A DNA stretch of 64,000 nt, from contig JAJEDN010000025.1 in assembly GCA_022821495.1 (NCBI GenBank), positions 1 to 64,000 of the forward strand, in the 5' to 3' direction. The DNA comes from Candidatus Poribacteria bacterium (lineage in GTDB: Bacteria; Poribacteria; WGA-4E; WGA-3G). Below are positions 52,083 through 61,100 of this stretch, piece by piece. Under the pieces are notes generated by a model that was not told the DNA's origin, searched no databases, and worked only from the letters and a program-made list of their open reading frames with translations. Made by a program: the position numbers and the translations under genes. Each line of letters starts with the position of its first letter. Positions within the stretch are counted from its first letter, which is position 1.

Positions 52083-53258
52083 ATGAAAATTGTAGTTGCA
52101 CCTGACTCATTTAAGGGAAGCGTAAGTGCGCTTGAAGCTGCAAATGCGATTGAGCAAGGACTCCGTCGCGTGTTTCCTGATGCTGTTATTGACAAAATCC
52201 CGATGGCAGACGGCGGCGAAGGTACGGTGCAGTCGCTCGTTGATGCCACCGGGGGGCACCTCCGAACCCAACGCGTCCTCGCCCCGCTCGAAAACGCTGT
52301 TGACGCACAATTCGGTATCCTCGCAGATTCGGAGACCGCTGTCATTGAGATGGCATCCGCCTCCGGTCTCACGCTTGTCGCACCGCATGAACGGAATCCA
52401 CTTCGCACCACCACCTACGGCACCGGACAATTGATCCACGCCGCTCTGGAAGCAGGGTGCAGACGCTTAATTATCGGTATCGGCGGCAGCGCAACAAACG
52501 ACGGTGGTGCCGGTATGGCGGAGGCACTCGGTGTTCGGTTGCTGGATGCAAATGGCGAACAGATTCCACGCGGCGGTGGAGGTCTCGGACGATTAGCGTC
52601 AATAGATATAACAGGCTTACACCCTGCTATTGCAGAGACCGAAACCGTTGTCGCTTGTGATGTCAACAATCCATTGACAGGGCCAGATGGTGCGTCACAC
52701 GTCTATGGTCCGCAGAAGGGTGCCACACCTGAAATGATCGAAACGTTAGATGCACATCTGGCACATTTTGACGGCGTTTTGACGCGGACACTTGGCAAAT
52801 CTTTTAACGATATACCGGGAGCAGGGGCTGCCGGTGGACTCGGTGCCGGATTGATGGCGTTTCTCAACGCTGAATTACGACTCGGGGTTGATATTATGAT
52901 TGATGCCGTCAACCTTAGAGAACGTGTGAAAGGTGCTGCCATCGTTTTTACGGGTGAGGGACAACTCGATTTTCAGACGGCATTCGGGAAGACCCCCGTC
53001 GGTGTTGCGAAGGTCGCAAAGGCGGAAAATATTCCGGTCATTGCGATTGCAGGTGGCATCGCTGAAGGGGCTGAAGCCGTTTACGAAGCGGGTATTGATG
53101 CGATGTTGGGTATCGTACAAGAGCCGATGGCATTAGCGGATGCCGTTGCGGACGCGTCGCGGTTAATCGCTGACACGGCGGAGCAGGCTGCGCGATTGAT
53201 TGCTATCGGTCAGAGTGAATTCCATAGGCGGGTTACGGCTACGGTCAAAGAGAAATAG
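52083..53258 (+). CDS. Glycerate kinase (GarK/GlxK type)
   Basis: Phosphorylates D-glycerate, feeding it to glycolysis. 391 residues from ATG 52083; the open frame back to 52008 overlaps the promoter. MKIVVAPDSFKGSVSALEAA is the exact family opening, with DKIPMADGGEGTVQSLVDAT, the glycine-rich IGIGGSATNDGGAGMAEALG, GAAGGLGAGLMAFLNAEL and the ATP-side FTGEGQLDFQTAFGKTPVGV all present. The family makes either 2- or 3-phosphoglycerate; this type usually gives 2-phosphoglycerate. Together with dgoD nearby it fits sugar-acid breakdown that ends in glycerate. Confidence 0.95.
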   Translation: MKIVVAPDSFKGSVSALEAANAIEQGLRRVFPDAVIDKIPMADGGEGTVQSLVDATGGHLRTQRVLAPLENAVDAQFGILADSETAVIEMASASGLTLVAPHERNPLRTTTYGTGQLIHAALEAGCRRLIIGIGGSATNDGGAGMAEALGVRLLDANGEQIPRGGGGLGRLASIDITGLHPAIAETETVVACDVNNPLTGPDGASHVYGPQKGATPEMIETLDAHLAHFDGVLTRTLGKSFNDIPGAGAAGGLGAGLMAFLNAELRLGVDIMIDAVNLRERVKGAAIVFTGEGQLDFQTAFGKTPVGVAKVAKAENIPVIAIAGGIAEGAEAVYEAGIDAMLGIVQEPMALADAVADASRLIADTAEQAARLIAIGQSEFHRRVTATVKEK

Positions 53259-53385
53259 GAAGGATGGAAGAAGGGAAGGGTAGAAAAGCGAGAATGAGCG
53301 GAAGGATGGATACCGCAACCTTCCAGCTTTCCAATATTCCAGTCTTCTCTTCCAACCTTGCAACCTTCCAGCCTTCCAATCAATA
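53259..53385. repeat. GGAAGG/CCTTCC inverted repeat between convergent genes
   Basis: Left half rich in GGAAGGATGGAAGAAGGGAA, right half rich in CAACCTTCCAGCCTTCCAAT. Several complementary pairs are possible, so the transcript of either convergent gene (glycerate kinase, sulfatase) could fold into a long imperfect hairpin. Same composition as 47614-47695. Confidence 0.6.
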
Positions 53386-53391
53386 TTCATC

Positions 53392-54729
53392 TTACACTGG
53401 TAATACCGGCGTGTCTTTCATGAAATCGTCCGTCTCGGTTTGCCACATTTTCATATCTGCAGCAAGTGATCGGATGCGGTCGGCATGTTCAGGTAGATCG
53501 GCAAGGTTTGTTGTCTCCCACGGATCTTGCTCTAAGTCGAAGAATTGGATACAATCCGTGCCTTTACCTGTCTCTTCAGAGACATAGTAACGGATGAGTT
53601 TCCAACGTCCGTCGCTGATGGTCCGGTGAATATCTTTATACGCAGCGAAGACTGTCTCCCGGACCTGCTCAACACAACCTTCCATCAGTGGGACTAAACT
53701 CTTACCTTCAGTCGTATCAGGACAGTCAACATCGGTGAGATCACAAACAGTAGGAAAGACATCGTAGAGATAGGTGAGTGCGTCAACTGTCGTCCCTTCA
53801 GGGATCCCGGGTCCGGCGAATATTGATGGTACGCGGATACTATGGTCGTAGAGATTCTGTTTGCCGAGCAGTCCGTGTTGCCCGACAGCAAGTCCGTGGT
53901 CAGCGGTATAGATGACGATGGTGTTATCGAGATGTCCATTGGCTTCCAATGTGTTTAGCAAACGTCCCATTTCGGCATCTTGGCTGGTAATCATCCCGTA
54001 GTAATCAGCAATATGTTGCTGAACGATTTCAGGTGTTCGTGGGAACGGAGCGAGTACTTCGTCTCGGATACGCATTTCGCCGTTGTCAAACGGGTGTTCC
54101 GGGTAGAAGTTCTCTGGAACAGGGACCTCTTCTGGTGAATACATCGTCGCGTATTCTCCGGGTGGCGTTCTCGGATCGTGCGGTGAAGTGAAAGAGAGGT
54201 AGAGGAAGAAAGGGTTCGTTTGGTCGTAGTTTTCTATAAATTGCACAGCGGAATCGGTAAACAGTTCTGTAGAAAACTTATCGCCAATATACCTATCATC
54301 TTTCGGATAGGCACCGGTCGGATCAAAATCGAAAATTGGCACTTTATATTGATCGCCCATGCCGCCGAAGAAAATGGTCCCACCGGCATCAAAACCATCT
54401 ACAAACGTTTGTCGGTCGTTGTGCCATTTACCAGAAAAAAATGTGTGGTACCCTGCTTGACGCATTACCTCGGGCCAGATAGCGTAATCTCGGTTAATCT
54501 GGTTTGCACCGCTTCGGAATAGACTCGCACTTGTGAGAACAGCGGCGCGACTCGGAACACAAACGGCTCCGGAAAGCGAACCCATGATGTGGGTTTGGCG
54601 GAAGGTTGTTCCGCGTGACATGAGCGAATCCATCGTCGGTGTCTTAACGGTTGGGTCGCCCATACCGCCGATGGCATCCCACCGGTGATCGTCGGCGATC
54701 ATAAAAAGAACATTCGGTTGTGAGGACAT
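53392..54729 (-). CDS. Sulfatase (arylsulfatase family)
   Basis: A 445-residue sulfatase. ATG 54729 is chosen because PNVLFMIADDHRWDAIGG should be close to the N-terminus (metal ligands D13-D14). The formylglycine motif is C57-V-P-S-R, followed by AAVLTSASLF. Other landmarks: FSGKWHNDRQTFVDGF, LYLSFTSPHDPRTPPG, and YTADHGLAVGQHGLLGKQNL with metal-binding Asp and His. The motif details resemble choline- or glycosaminoglycan-type sulfatases; substrate unknown. No signal peptide. It differs strongly from the sulfatase at 17519. Confidence 0.95.
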   Translation of the reverse strand: MSSQPNVLFMIADDHRWDAIGGMGDPTVKTPTMDSLMSRGTTFRQTHIMGSLSGAVCVPSRAAVLTSASLFRSGANQINRDYAIWPEVMRQAGYHTFFSGKWHNDRQTFVDGFDAGGTIFFGGMGDQYKVPIFDFDPTGAYPKDDRYIGDKFSTELFTDSAVQFIENYDQTNPFFLYLSFTSPHDPRTPPGEYATMYSPEEVPVPENFYPEHPFDNGEMRIRDEVLAPFPRTPEIVQQHIADYYGMITSQDAEMGRLLNTLEANGHLDNTIVIYTADHGLAVGQHGLLGKQNLYDHSIRVPSIFAGPGIPEGTTVDALTYLYDVFPTVCDLTDVDCPDTTEGKSLVPLMEGCVEQVRETVFAAYKDIHRTISDGRWKLIRYYVSEETGKGTDCIQFFDLEQDPWETTNLADLPEHADRIRSLAADMKMWQTETDDFMKDTPVLPV

Positions 54730-55008
54730 ATTTTTAAGTTTCCTTGCGGTTCGGTCAGGCAAGTTTAGGGTTTGAAGTGCCATCCCGTATATCCGCTCTC
54801 TATTACATCACGAGCTACGGGTTTTGAGGCTACCTTAAGAGAGAGGCAGTCTTTGTTAGACGAAAACCGCTCAACCGCCTGCTGGCTGCTGACGATTTTC
54901 GATTGCTATGGTGAAAGAAACACCAAAATTACCAAACAGAGTTGAGACCTAATCAGAAACCACCGCGTAATGAAATGGAGCGGTGACCAGGAGGCCATAG
55001 TTAAAAAA

Positions 55009-56154
55009 ATGAAAATTGCGACGATTGAACAATTTTACCCACGCCGTCGGACGCGGCTTGTCAAAATTACGACAGATACCGGTATCGTCGGCTGGGGTGA
55101 AACGACACTTGAAGGTAAACCCAGAAGTACGTGTATGGCTGTCACGGAACTTGCCGACTATTTTATTGGCAAAGATCCGTTGCGGATTGAGCACCACTGG
55201 CAGCACGTCTATCGTTCCGCCTTCTTCCGAGGCGGCAATATCTTGATGTCCGCTTTGTCCGGCATTGATCAGGCGTTATGGGACATCGCTGGTAAATACT
55301 ACGACGTGCCTGCCTATCAACTTTTGGGTGGTGCCGTGCGCGATCGTATCCGCGTCTATGCGCATTGGGGCATCGGCAGCCTGACTGACGAGGGTAAAAC
55401 CGCTGCAAAAGAACGCCTTGAATTTTTACAGCAAAAAGGCGGCTATACGGCGTTTAAAAGCGGTCCCGGTGGCAAGTGGCGCGGACATGAACCTCCCGCG
55501 GTGATTGACGAGTTCGTAAAACGTGCGTATCTCATGCGCGAGTGGGTCGGTCCCGATGTTGAACTCGCCTTTGATTTCCACGGTAAGATGACCCCCGCAC
55601 TCGCCATCGAGATTTGTCATGAACTTAAAGGGATGCGCCCGATGTTCGTTGAGGAACCTGTGCCACAAGAGAATGTAGACGCGCTCAAACTGGTCTCCGA
55701 CCATGTGCCGTTCCCGATTGCCACAGGTGAACGGCTGCTGACCCGTTGGGGGTTTCGCGAGGTTTTCGAGAAACAGGCGGTCGCTTACCTACAACCCGAT
55801 ACCTCCCATGCCGGTGGCATTACTGAACTGAAGAAGATTGCGAACATGGCGGAGGTTTATTATATGCACATCGCACCGCACTGTGCTATCGGTCCCGTTG
55901 CTTTCTCTGCCTCCCTTCACGTGGATGCCGTTGTGCCGAATTTCCTCATCCAAGAACAGATCGACCCTGGGTTAGGAGACGGTCTGTTCATCAAGGATTG
56001 GCAGGTTAAAGACGGACATATTGAATTACCGACAAAACCCGGACTCGGCTTTGAGATTGACGCGAAAGAAGCGGAACAGACGCTCGACACCTATCCTGAA
56101 GAACTCGGCGGCGAGTACTATTACGATACCGATGGCAGCGTCGCGGATTGGTAG
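55009..56154 (+). CDS. dgoD: D-galactonate dehydratase
   Basis: Enolase-superfamily enzyme converting D-galactonate to 2-dehydro-3-deoxy-D-galactonate. From ATG 55009 it is 381 residues, the length of the E. coli enzyme, and begins MKIATIEQFYPRRRTRLVKI; GGAGG lies 14 nt upstream. Signature segments: GWGETTLEGKPRSTCMAV, HWQHVYRSAFFRGGNILMSA, ALSGIDQALWDIAGKYYDVP, AFDFHGKMTPA with the first metal Asp and the catalytic His, FVEEPVPQEN, IATGERLLTRWGFRE, LQPDTSHAGGITELKKIA and MHIAPHCAIGPVAFSAS with the second catalytic His. It fits with glycerate kinase upstream. Confidence 0.95.
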   Translation: MKIATIEQFYPRRRTRLVKITTDTGIVGWGETTLEGKPRSTCMAVTELADYFIGKDPLRIEHHWQHVYRSAFFRGGNILMSALSGIDQALWDIAGKYYDVPAYQLLGGAVRDRIRVYAHWGIGSLTDEGKTAAKERLEFLQQKGGYTAFKSGPGGKWRGHEPPAVIDEFVKRAYLMREWVGPDVELAFDFHGKMTPALAIEICHELKGMRPMFVEEPVPQENVDALKLVSDHVPFPIATGERLLTRWGFREVFEKQAVAYLQPDTSHAGGITELKKIANMAEVYYMHIAPHCAIGPVAFSASLHVDAVVPNFLIQEQIDPGLGDGLFIKDWQVKDGHIELPTKPGLGFEIDAKEAEQTLDTYPEELGGEYYYDTDGSVADW

Positions 56155-56204
56155 ACAGACCGTGAAGTGCTTTGTCAAGTTTTACATCATAAGTGATCCT
56201 GTTC

Positions 56205-56329
56205 GTAGTAGGGCAATTCTGTGGCGTACCCACCTCGGGGAATGCCATAAGGCATTCATACCGTTGATTCATGCGAAGTGCATCATTGTCCGTTGTTCTC
56301 TGCCGACGTGCGATGAATCGCACTACTAC
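56205..56329. repeat. 125-bp element with inverted ends (MITE-like)
   Basis: Starts GTAGTAGGGCAATTC (56205-56219) and ends GAATCGCACTACTAC (56315-56329), which are complementary at 12 of 15 positions. Inside, GAATGCC (56240-56246) and GGCATTC (56251-56257) form a perfect hairpin. The core (56217-56284) recurs at 6351-6420. It carries no gene. It sits between dgoD and the convergent PhyH gene. Confidence 0.65.
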
Positions 56330-56352
56330 AAACTTACCCTAAGACTAACGCG

Positions 56353-57099
56353 CTACACCACTGGTTTGCGGTGTGCGACATAAGGGGGTTCGAGCATTAA
56401 CTTCTGATCTTCCTCTGACATCAGGTTACGGAGTTCGTCGTCGTATCTGCCTTGTCCCCATGAAGCGTGCCCTGGCGAGTACTTGAACAAGATTGAGCGG
56501 CGTTCGTGTGAGGCAGTCCACGGGAGTGTGCCGTGTGTTAACGCCTCCGTAAAGATGACCACGTCGCCTGCTTTTTGATGTACCGGTGCCATGCAGGTTT
56601 CGTTTTCTACCACCGGTCGAAATTCCGGCGGACACGGATAGTTACTTTTGTGGCTGCCGGGGATACAACAGAAGCCACCGTGTCCCGGTAGCATATCGGT
56701 GAGTGCCCACGAGACGACGGTTAATCCGTTATACATCCGGTCATTTCGGAAGACATAGTATTGTGACGGATCATAAGGCGTGCCGCCACCATGGAGCGTC
56801 CCGCCTGGGTTGCCTTCTATCATCAAGATGCCGTAAACGTGATCCAATCGGAATTTTGGACCGACGATCTCCGCCAAAAACGGCATAACATGAGGATGGT
56901 TGAGGAGTTTACGGAACGCGTCGTTCTCCCAACTCAAGAATCCGCCGAACCGTTGCGAATGGACATTATCATCTACTGGATCCGGGTAATCTTGTGCATC
57001 GATAAGGGCATTCAGTTCCGCGAGTTCTTCAGCCCCTAAAACGCCTTCAATGTTCACGTATCCCCAGAGATCAAACAAATATTTTTCTTTGGGGCCCAT
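56353..57099 (-). CDS. Phytanoyl-CoA dioxygenase (PhyH) family protein, HxD-variant
   Basis: A 248-residue protein; ATG 57099 has GGAGGTGTCTCA before it, better than the start at 57129. MGPKEKYLFDLWGYVNIEGV opens it as in the frameshifted gene at 16093-16886. The usual HxD is not evident: the corresponding place reads GGTLHGGGTPYDPSQYYVF. The distal motif FTEALTHGTLPW and ERRSILFKYSPGHASWGQGR are present, and FCCIPGSHKSNYPCP follows the family. Iron binding may use a different acidic residue, or the activity is altered. It is 53 nt behind a NIPSNAP gene on the same strand. Confidence 0.88.
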   Translation of the reverse strand: MGPKEKYLFDLWGYVNIEGVLGAEELAELNALIDAQDYPDPVDDNVHSQRFGGFLSWENDAFRKLLNHPHVMPFLAEIVGPKFRLDHVYGILMIEGNPGGTLHGGGTPYDPSQYYVFRNDRMYNGLTVVSWALTDMLPGHGGFCCIPGSHKSNYPCPPEFRPVVENETCMAPVHQKAGDVVIFTEALTHGTLPWTASHERRSILFKYSPGHASWGQGRYDDELRNLMSEEDQKLMLEPPYVAHRKPVV

Positions 57100-57118
57100 T
57101 GAGACACCTCCGTTAAAA

Positions 57119-57141
57119 GTAGTAGGCACACGCCGTGTGCC
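57119..57141. repeat. GTAGTAGGCACAC hairpin element
   Basis: GGCACAC (57125-57131) pairs perfectly with GTGTGCC (57135-57141) over a GCC loop, preceded by AGTAGTA. It lies in the 53-nt gap between NIPSNAP and PhyH. A related copy is at 3567-3587. Confidence 0.6.
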
Positions 57142-57152
57142 AGAGTCATGTT

Positions 57153-57476
57153 TTATTGATGTGCTGAGCGTGAAGTTGGTTCAAGCCGTGTGACAACGAT
57201 CTGTTCTCTGTCAATGAGTTCACCGACGCGTGGTGAAATTTCGTTTACCCAGCGATCATCTTCGTAAACCGCTGCGTAAAGTTGCTCACGCTGTTTTTCG
57301 CTCTCGAACCGTCGGATCCAGACGTAAAGGTCATCTTCTTCTTCACCGATAAAACTGCCAATCACAACCATTCCCTTAGAAATTTGGAAGGGTAGGATTG
57401 TTTCTTCCATGTATTTCACCCAGTTTTCGCGTTGACCGGGTTGCGTTCTGTACTGCCTTAATTCAAAAAAAGCCAT
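57153..57476 (-). CDS. NIPSNAP family protein, single-domain
   Basis: A 107-residue dimeric alpha-beta barrel protein: MAFFELRQYRTQPGQRENWV, ILPFQISKGMVVIGSFIGEE, LYVWIRRFESEKQREQLYAA and a final strand IVVTRLEPTS. Likely first gene of a NIPSNAP-PhyH pair, since the PhyH starts 53 nt later on the same strand. AAAAGGAGA precedes ATG 57476. Biochemical role unknown. Confidence 0.88.
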   Translation of the reverse strand: MAFFELRQYRTQPGQRENWVKYMEETILPFQISKGMVVIGSFIGEEEDDLYVWIRRFESEKQREQLYAAVYEDDRWVNEISPRVGELIDREQIVVTRLEPTSRSAHQ

Positions 57477-57514
57477 AAAAATCTCCTTTTTAGCAGTTAT
57501 GGGTTATCAGTTAG

Positions 57515-57629
57515 GGCTTACGCATTTTCTCTTAAAGTCCCCCTGATAAGGGGGATTTAGGGGGTTAAATAACTTAAACATCAACTTTTCGGTGAAATAT
57601 ATTGCTTTTGGACACAATTTGCGTAAGTC
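57515..57629. repeat. 115-bp MITE-like element with CTTACGCA ends
   Basis: Left end GGCTTACGCATTT (57515-57527) and the complement of the right end GACTTACGCAAAT agree at about 11 of 13 positions. The centre holds CCCCCTGATAAGGGGG followed by ATTTAGGGGGTTA (57539-57570), the same core that is inserted in the radical SAM gene at 39469-39502. A TAACTGAT-type fragment (GGTTATCAGTTAG) lies just outside. No transposase is encoded. Confidence 0.65.
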
Positions 57630-57681
57630 GTGTCAGTTTTCAGTTGATGGCTTGCTTATAGGACCATAGACATTTAGAAAT

Positions 57682-58146
57682 TTATGTAGTTTCGCTCGTC
57701 TCAGATTTCTTGAACAGCATCCCCAGAGTATCCAACAATCCACCCATCAAGAATACAGTAATAATTAGGGTACTAAGCACAACAATTTGTTTGATAAGCG
57801 TCCAGTTGTCCAATTGACTTATCAAAAAGAACATAACGAAAAGAAGAAAAAAGTGTGGTTTCGTGAAGTTGTTGCCAAGCGTTCCTAACAACGTGCGTGA
57901 AGATGCGAACTTTCCACAATGCTCACACGGTGTGTAGAACAATTTACCTATTTTAGGCCTGTTGCGAGATGCCCACAACAAGAATTCGATTAGTCCACTC
58001 AGACAGATGCAGCCACACGCCACGCCAACCGTCTGTAGAGAAGTCCATTCGAACAGATTGGTTAATGCTATATAGGCTGCTAAAATGACTAAAAAATCAA
58101 GTTCCTTGAAAGATTTTTGAAGACCTCCTATAAATTTATCCTTCAT
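57682..58146 (-). CDS. Small multi-pass membrane protein with CxxC
   Basis: From ATG 58146 (GGAG 6 nt before it; an ATG at 58158 is also possible) a 154-residue protein with four hydrophobic helices: LDFLVILAAYIALTNLF, VGVACGCICLSGLIEFLLWA, FFLLFVMFFLISQLD and VVLSTLIITVFLMGGLLDTL. Between helices 2 and 3 CEHCGKF could bind zinc or be redox active. No family recognised. Confidence 0.65.
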   Translation of the reverse strand: MKDKFIGGLQKSFKELDFLVILAAYIALTNLFEWTSLQTVGVACGCICLSGLIEFLLWASRNRPKIGKLFYTPCEHCGKFASSRTLLGTLGNNFTKPHFFLLFVMFFLISQLDNWTLIKQIVVLSTLIITVFLMGGLLDTLGMLFKKSETSETT

Positions 58147-58190
58147 TTTACTCTCCATTTCACGTCAGTGTGAACTATGCCTGTGATACA

Positions 58191-61100
58191 TTAGAGGCGG
58201 TTATAGCCGTAGCCTTTGCCTGTGATTTCAAAGAGTGCTGCGGCTGCTTGGAAATGGATTTCTGCGTCCTGATCTTCGAGGATCACTTCAAGCAGTGAGA
58301 CGGCGTTTGTATTTTTCGCGTCGCCAAGAGCCTTGATAACATCAAGTCGGAATCCTCTTGTGATTTGGGCTTCATGCAACGCTGTCAGTTTTTCTACCAA
58401 TGCCGTTACGGCTTTATCGGTTCCGATATCACCCAATGCCCGTGAGGCATCGCGCCGGATCTCGACGTGATTATCGTCGTTATTCATCACTTCGATGAGT
58501 GCGTCGGTCGTTGATGGATCCGCCAAGACCCTGAGTCCTTGTGTTGCGGCTCGACGAACGTCCTTGTTGTCTTCATTTTCGCCCTTCATGATCTGAACGA
58601 GGTCCGGTATAAACTCCGAAAGACCGGCTTCGCCAACAGCGAGTGCTGTGGCTTTGCGAGTGTCCACATCTGGATCGGTAAGCCGCCGTTTGAGATCAGA
58701 GACATCGAGTGCTGCATCTGCTGTTTTGCAACGTCCTAATGCGACCATGGCGGCGTTCCTCACAGCATTATCTTCCCATTCATCTGCGGCGCGTTCTGAC
58801 ATCTTGGATGCAACAAATGCGGGTAGGTCAAGTTTTTTGGCAGCAACGACGAAAATCTCCCAACTCCAATTGCGTTTCAGCTCATCAAGTCCGAGGTTTT
58901 TCCTGTTCGCTGCGTCTTCAAGAGCGACGATATATTCCGTATCGTCAATGAGTTGCCTTCCGATAGCTTCAGCGGCACGGGTGCCACCGATTGTGCCGAG
59001 AGCGCGTGCGGCTTTTGTACGTGCGGAAGCATTCGCTAAAACTGCCGTCCCCGCATTCAGCGGGACCCGCTTATCCCCAAGAATAGTAATCAGTTTCGGA
59101 ATAGCCGTTTTACTTTCGAGTTTGCCGAGTGCGATTATGGCATTATTAGCGATGTTTCCGACGCGGATGTCGAGTGCACGAATCAGCACGTCTTCAGCTG
59201 TTTTGTCGCCGATATTACCGAGGGCAGCGACTGCAGCAGCACGGACATTGTCCGGCTCCAGCGGATTCTCAACGATTTCGCTGAGTTTGGCAACAGCTTT
59301 TGCATTTTTGAGGGTGCCCAAAGCAGCGGCGGCTTGCAATCGGATCTCGGCATTTTCATCAGAGAGTGCTGTTAGCAGCGGTACAGCGGCGCGTTCATCT
59401 TTGAGTGCACCGAGTGAAATAATTGCAGATGCCCGGATAGATTTCATCTCATCGCTGTTTTCGAGCACCGTGATGAGCGGATCAACTAACCGCCGTTCTT
59501 TAAAACCACCGAGTGAGTTTGCCGCCCGTTTCCGGACAACATAACTCGGATGTTTTAGTTCCTCAAGCATCGCATCGGTAGCGATTTTTTTCGCAGATGC
59601 CCCAAGGATATGGACACATGCCCACCGCGTCCATTCATCATCCGCGGACTTAAGGGCATCAAGAACAAATTCTGCTGTTGCATTATTATTATTTAGAATT
59701 AGAGCACCGATGACCTGGTTTTGTACGGAGAGGACTTCGTATCCGTCATCAAAGCTTCCCAAGCCTTTTTTCAAAATATCCACAAGTCCTTTATCCGCTG
59801 CTTGAATCTCCCGGAGTGCAACTGCTGCTTGAAAGCGCGTTGTCTCATACTTATCATTGCGCAGTACATCTAACAGCGGATCAATAACTCTCTGCCCCTT
59901 TATTTTTCCGAGGGCAATAGCAGCTTCTTGTCGAACAACCCCTTGTTTATCTTTCTTCAGCGCGGTAATAAGGGCAGTAGTTGCGACGTCTCCCTTGACT
60001 TCGCCGAGTGCCCAGGCTGCGCTTTGGCGCACTGTTGCGCGTCCGTCATCCTCAAGGGCATTCACAAGGGATTCTATCACGGTATCCCCTTTGATAATAC
60101 CGAGCGCGTGGGCGACTTCACTCCGCACGAGACTCGGTACCGGTTTGAGTTCACCCCATGTCCGATAGTTTGCGCGCGGGTAATCAACTGTCCATTCAAT
60201 GTTGAAAGATTCGACCTGTGTTCGGAGTGCGTCAAGTGTTTTATACGCCCGCTTCATGTGCCGCTGGAAGTCGGAAATTTCATCGAATTGCGTAGACAAC
60301 ACCCAAAGCAACACAGGTGTAGTTTCAGGTGCCTTGATACGGCTGAGAACCTTGACAGCGTTGGCACGTATGACAGGACTGGTTTCATCGCTGAACATGA
60401 GAAGGAGCATCGGTTGTGTGGCTTCTTCAGGCTTGAGTTGCCAGAGTGCCGTAATCGCAGCAATACGTAGGGTTTCGCGCATCTGCTTATCCATCGCCAT
60501 GATGATCAATTTTTCGACAACGTCCTCTGTCGTTACGCCAATTTTTCCAATTGCATCCGCAGCATTAGTGGCAGTGGTGTCGTCGTAAGAGAGTGCCGCC
60601 GTAAGCGCGGGGACTGAGCGACGCGCATGCATATTGCCAAGCCCTATCGCTGCCAACGCTTTTACCTCTTTATGCGGATCGTTATTTAATGCGTCAATAA
60701 GCGGTGTTATTGCGCGCCGGTCCCCGATTGTTCCGAGTGCCTCTGCGACTTTTACCCGAATTTCATTGGTGCCGTTTTTGAGTGCGTCAAGCATCAGTGG
60801 TACAGCAACACCACGCATCTCAACGAGTGCCGCCAAAGCAGCATTTCGCAATTCCTCGTTCGCGAGCTCTTTTATCAGCGGTCGGACAGCGGCTTCCGCT
60901 TTGAGGAGTCCGAGCGTTTGGATTGCAGCGGACTGTGTGCCAATGCGGTATTTTTTCATCCACAGATCGTCAATATAAGCACTCGCGATGTATTGATAGT
61001 CGGTGGTAAAGCCGGTGTCCTCGTCGGGAATCAGGTTTCGCGCGCTCGTTTCCAAGACCTCAAGGAGCGCGGGAGTTGCGGAGTTTCCTACACGGTTGAG

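Noticed and set aside
58648-59544. 298-residue plus-strand frame opposite the HEAT gene
   Set aside because: Antisense shadow of alanine-rich repeats (serine/alanine-rich nonsense).
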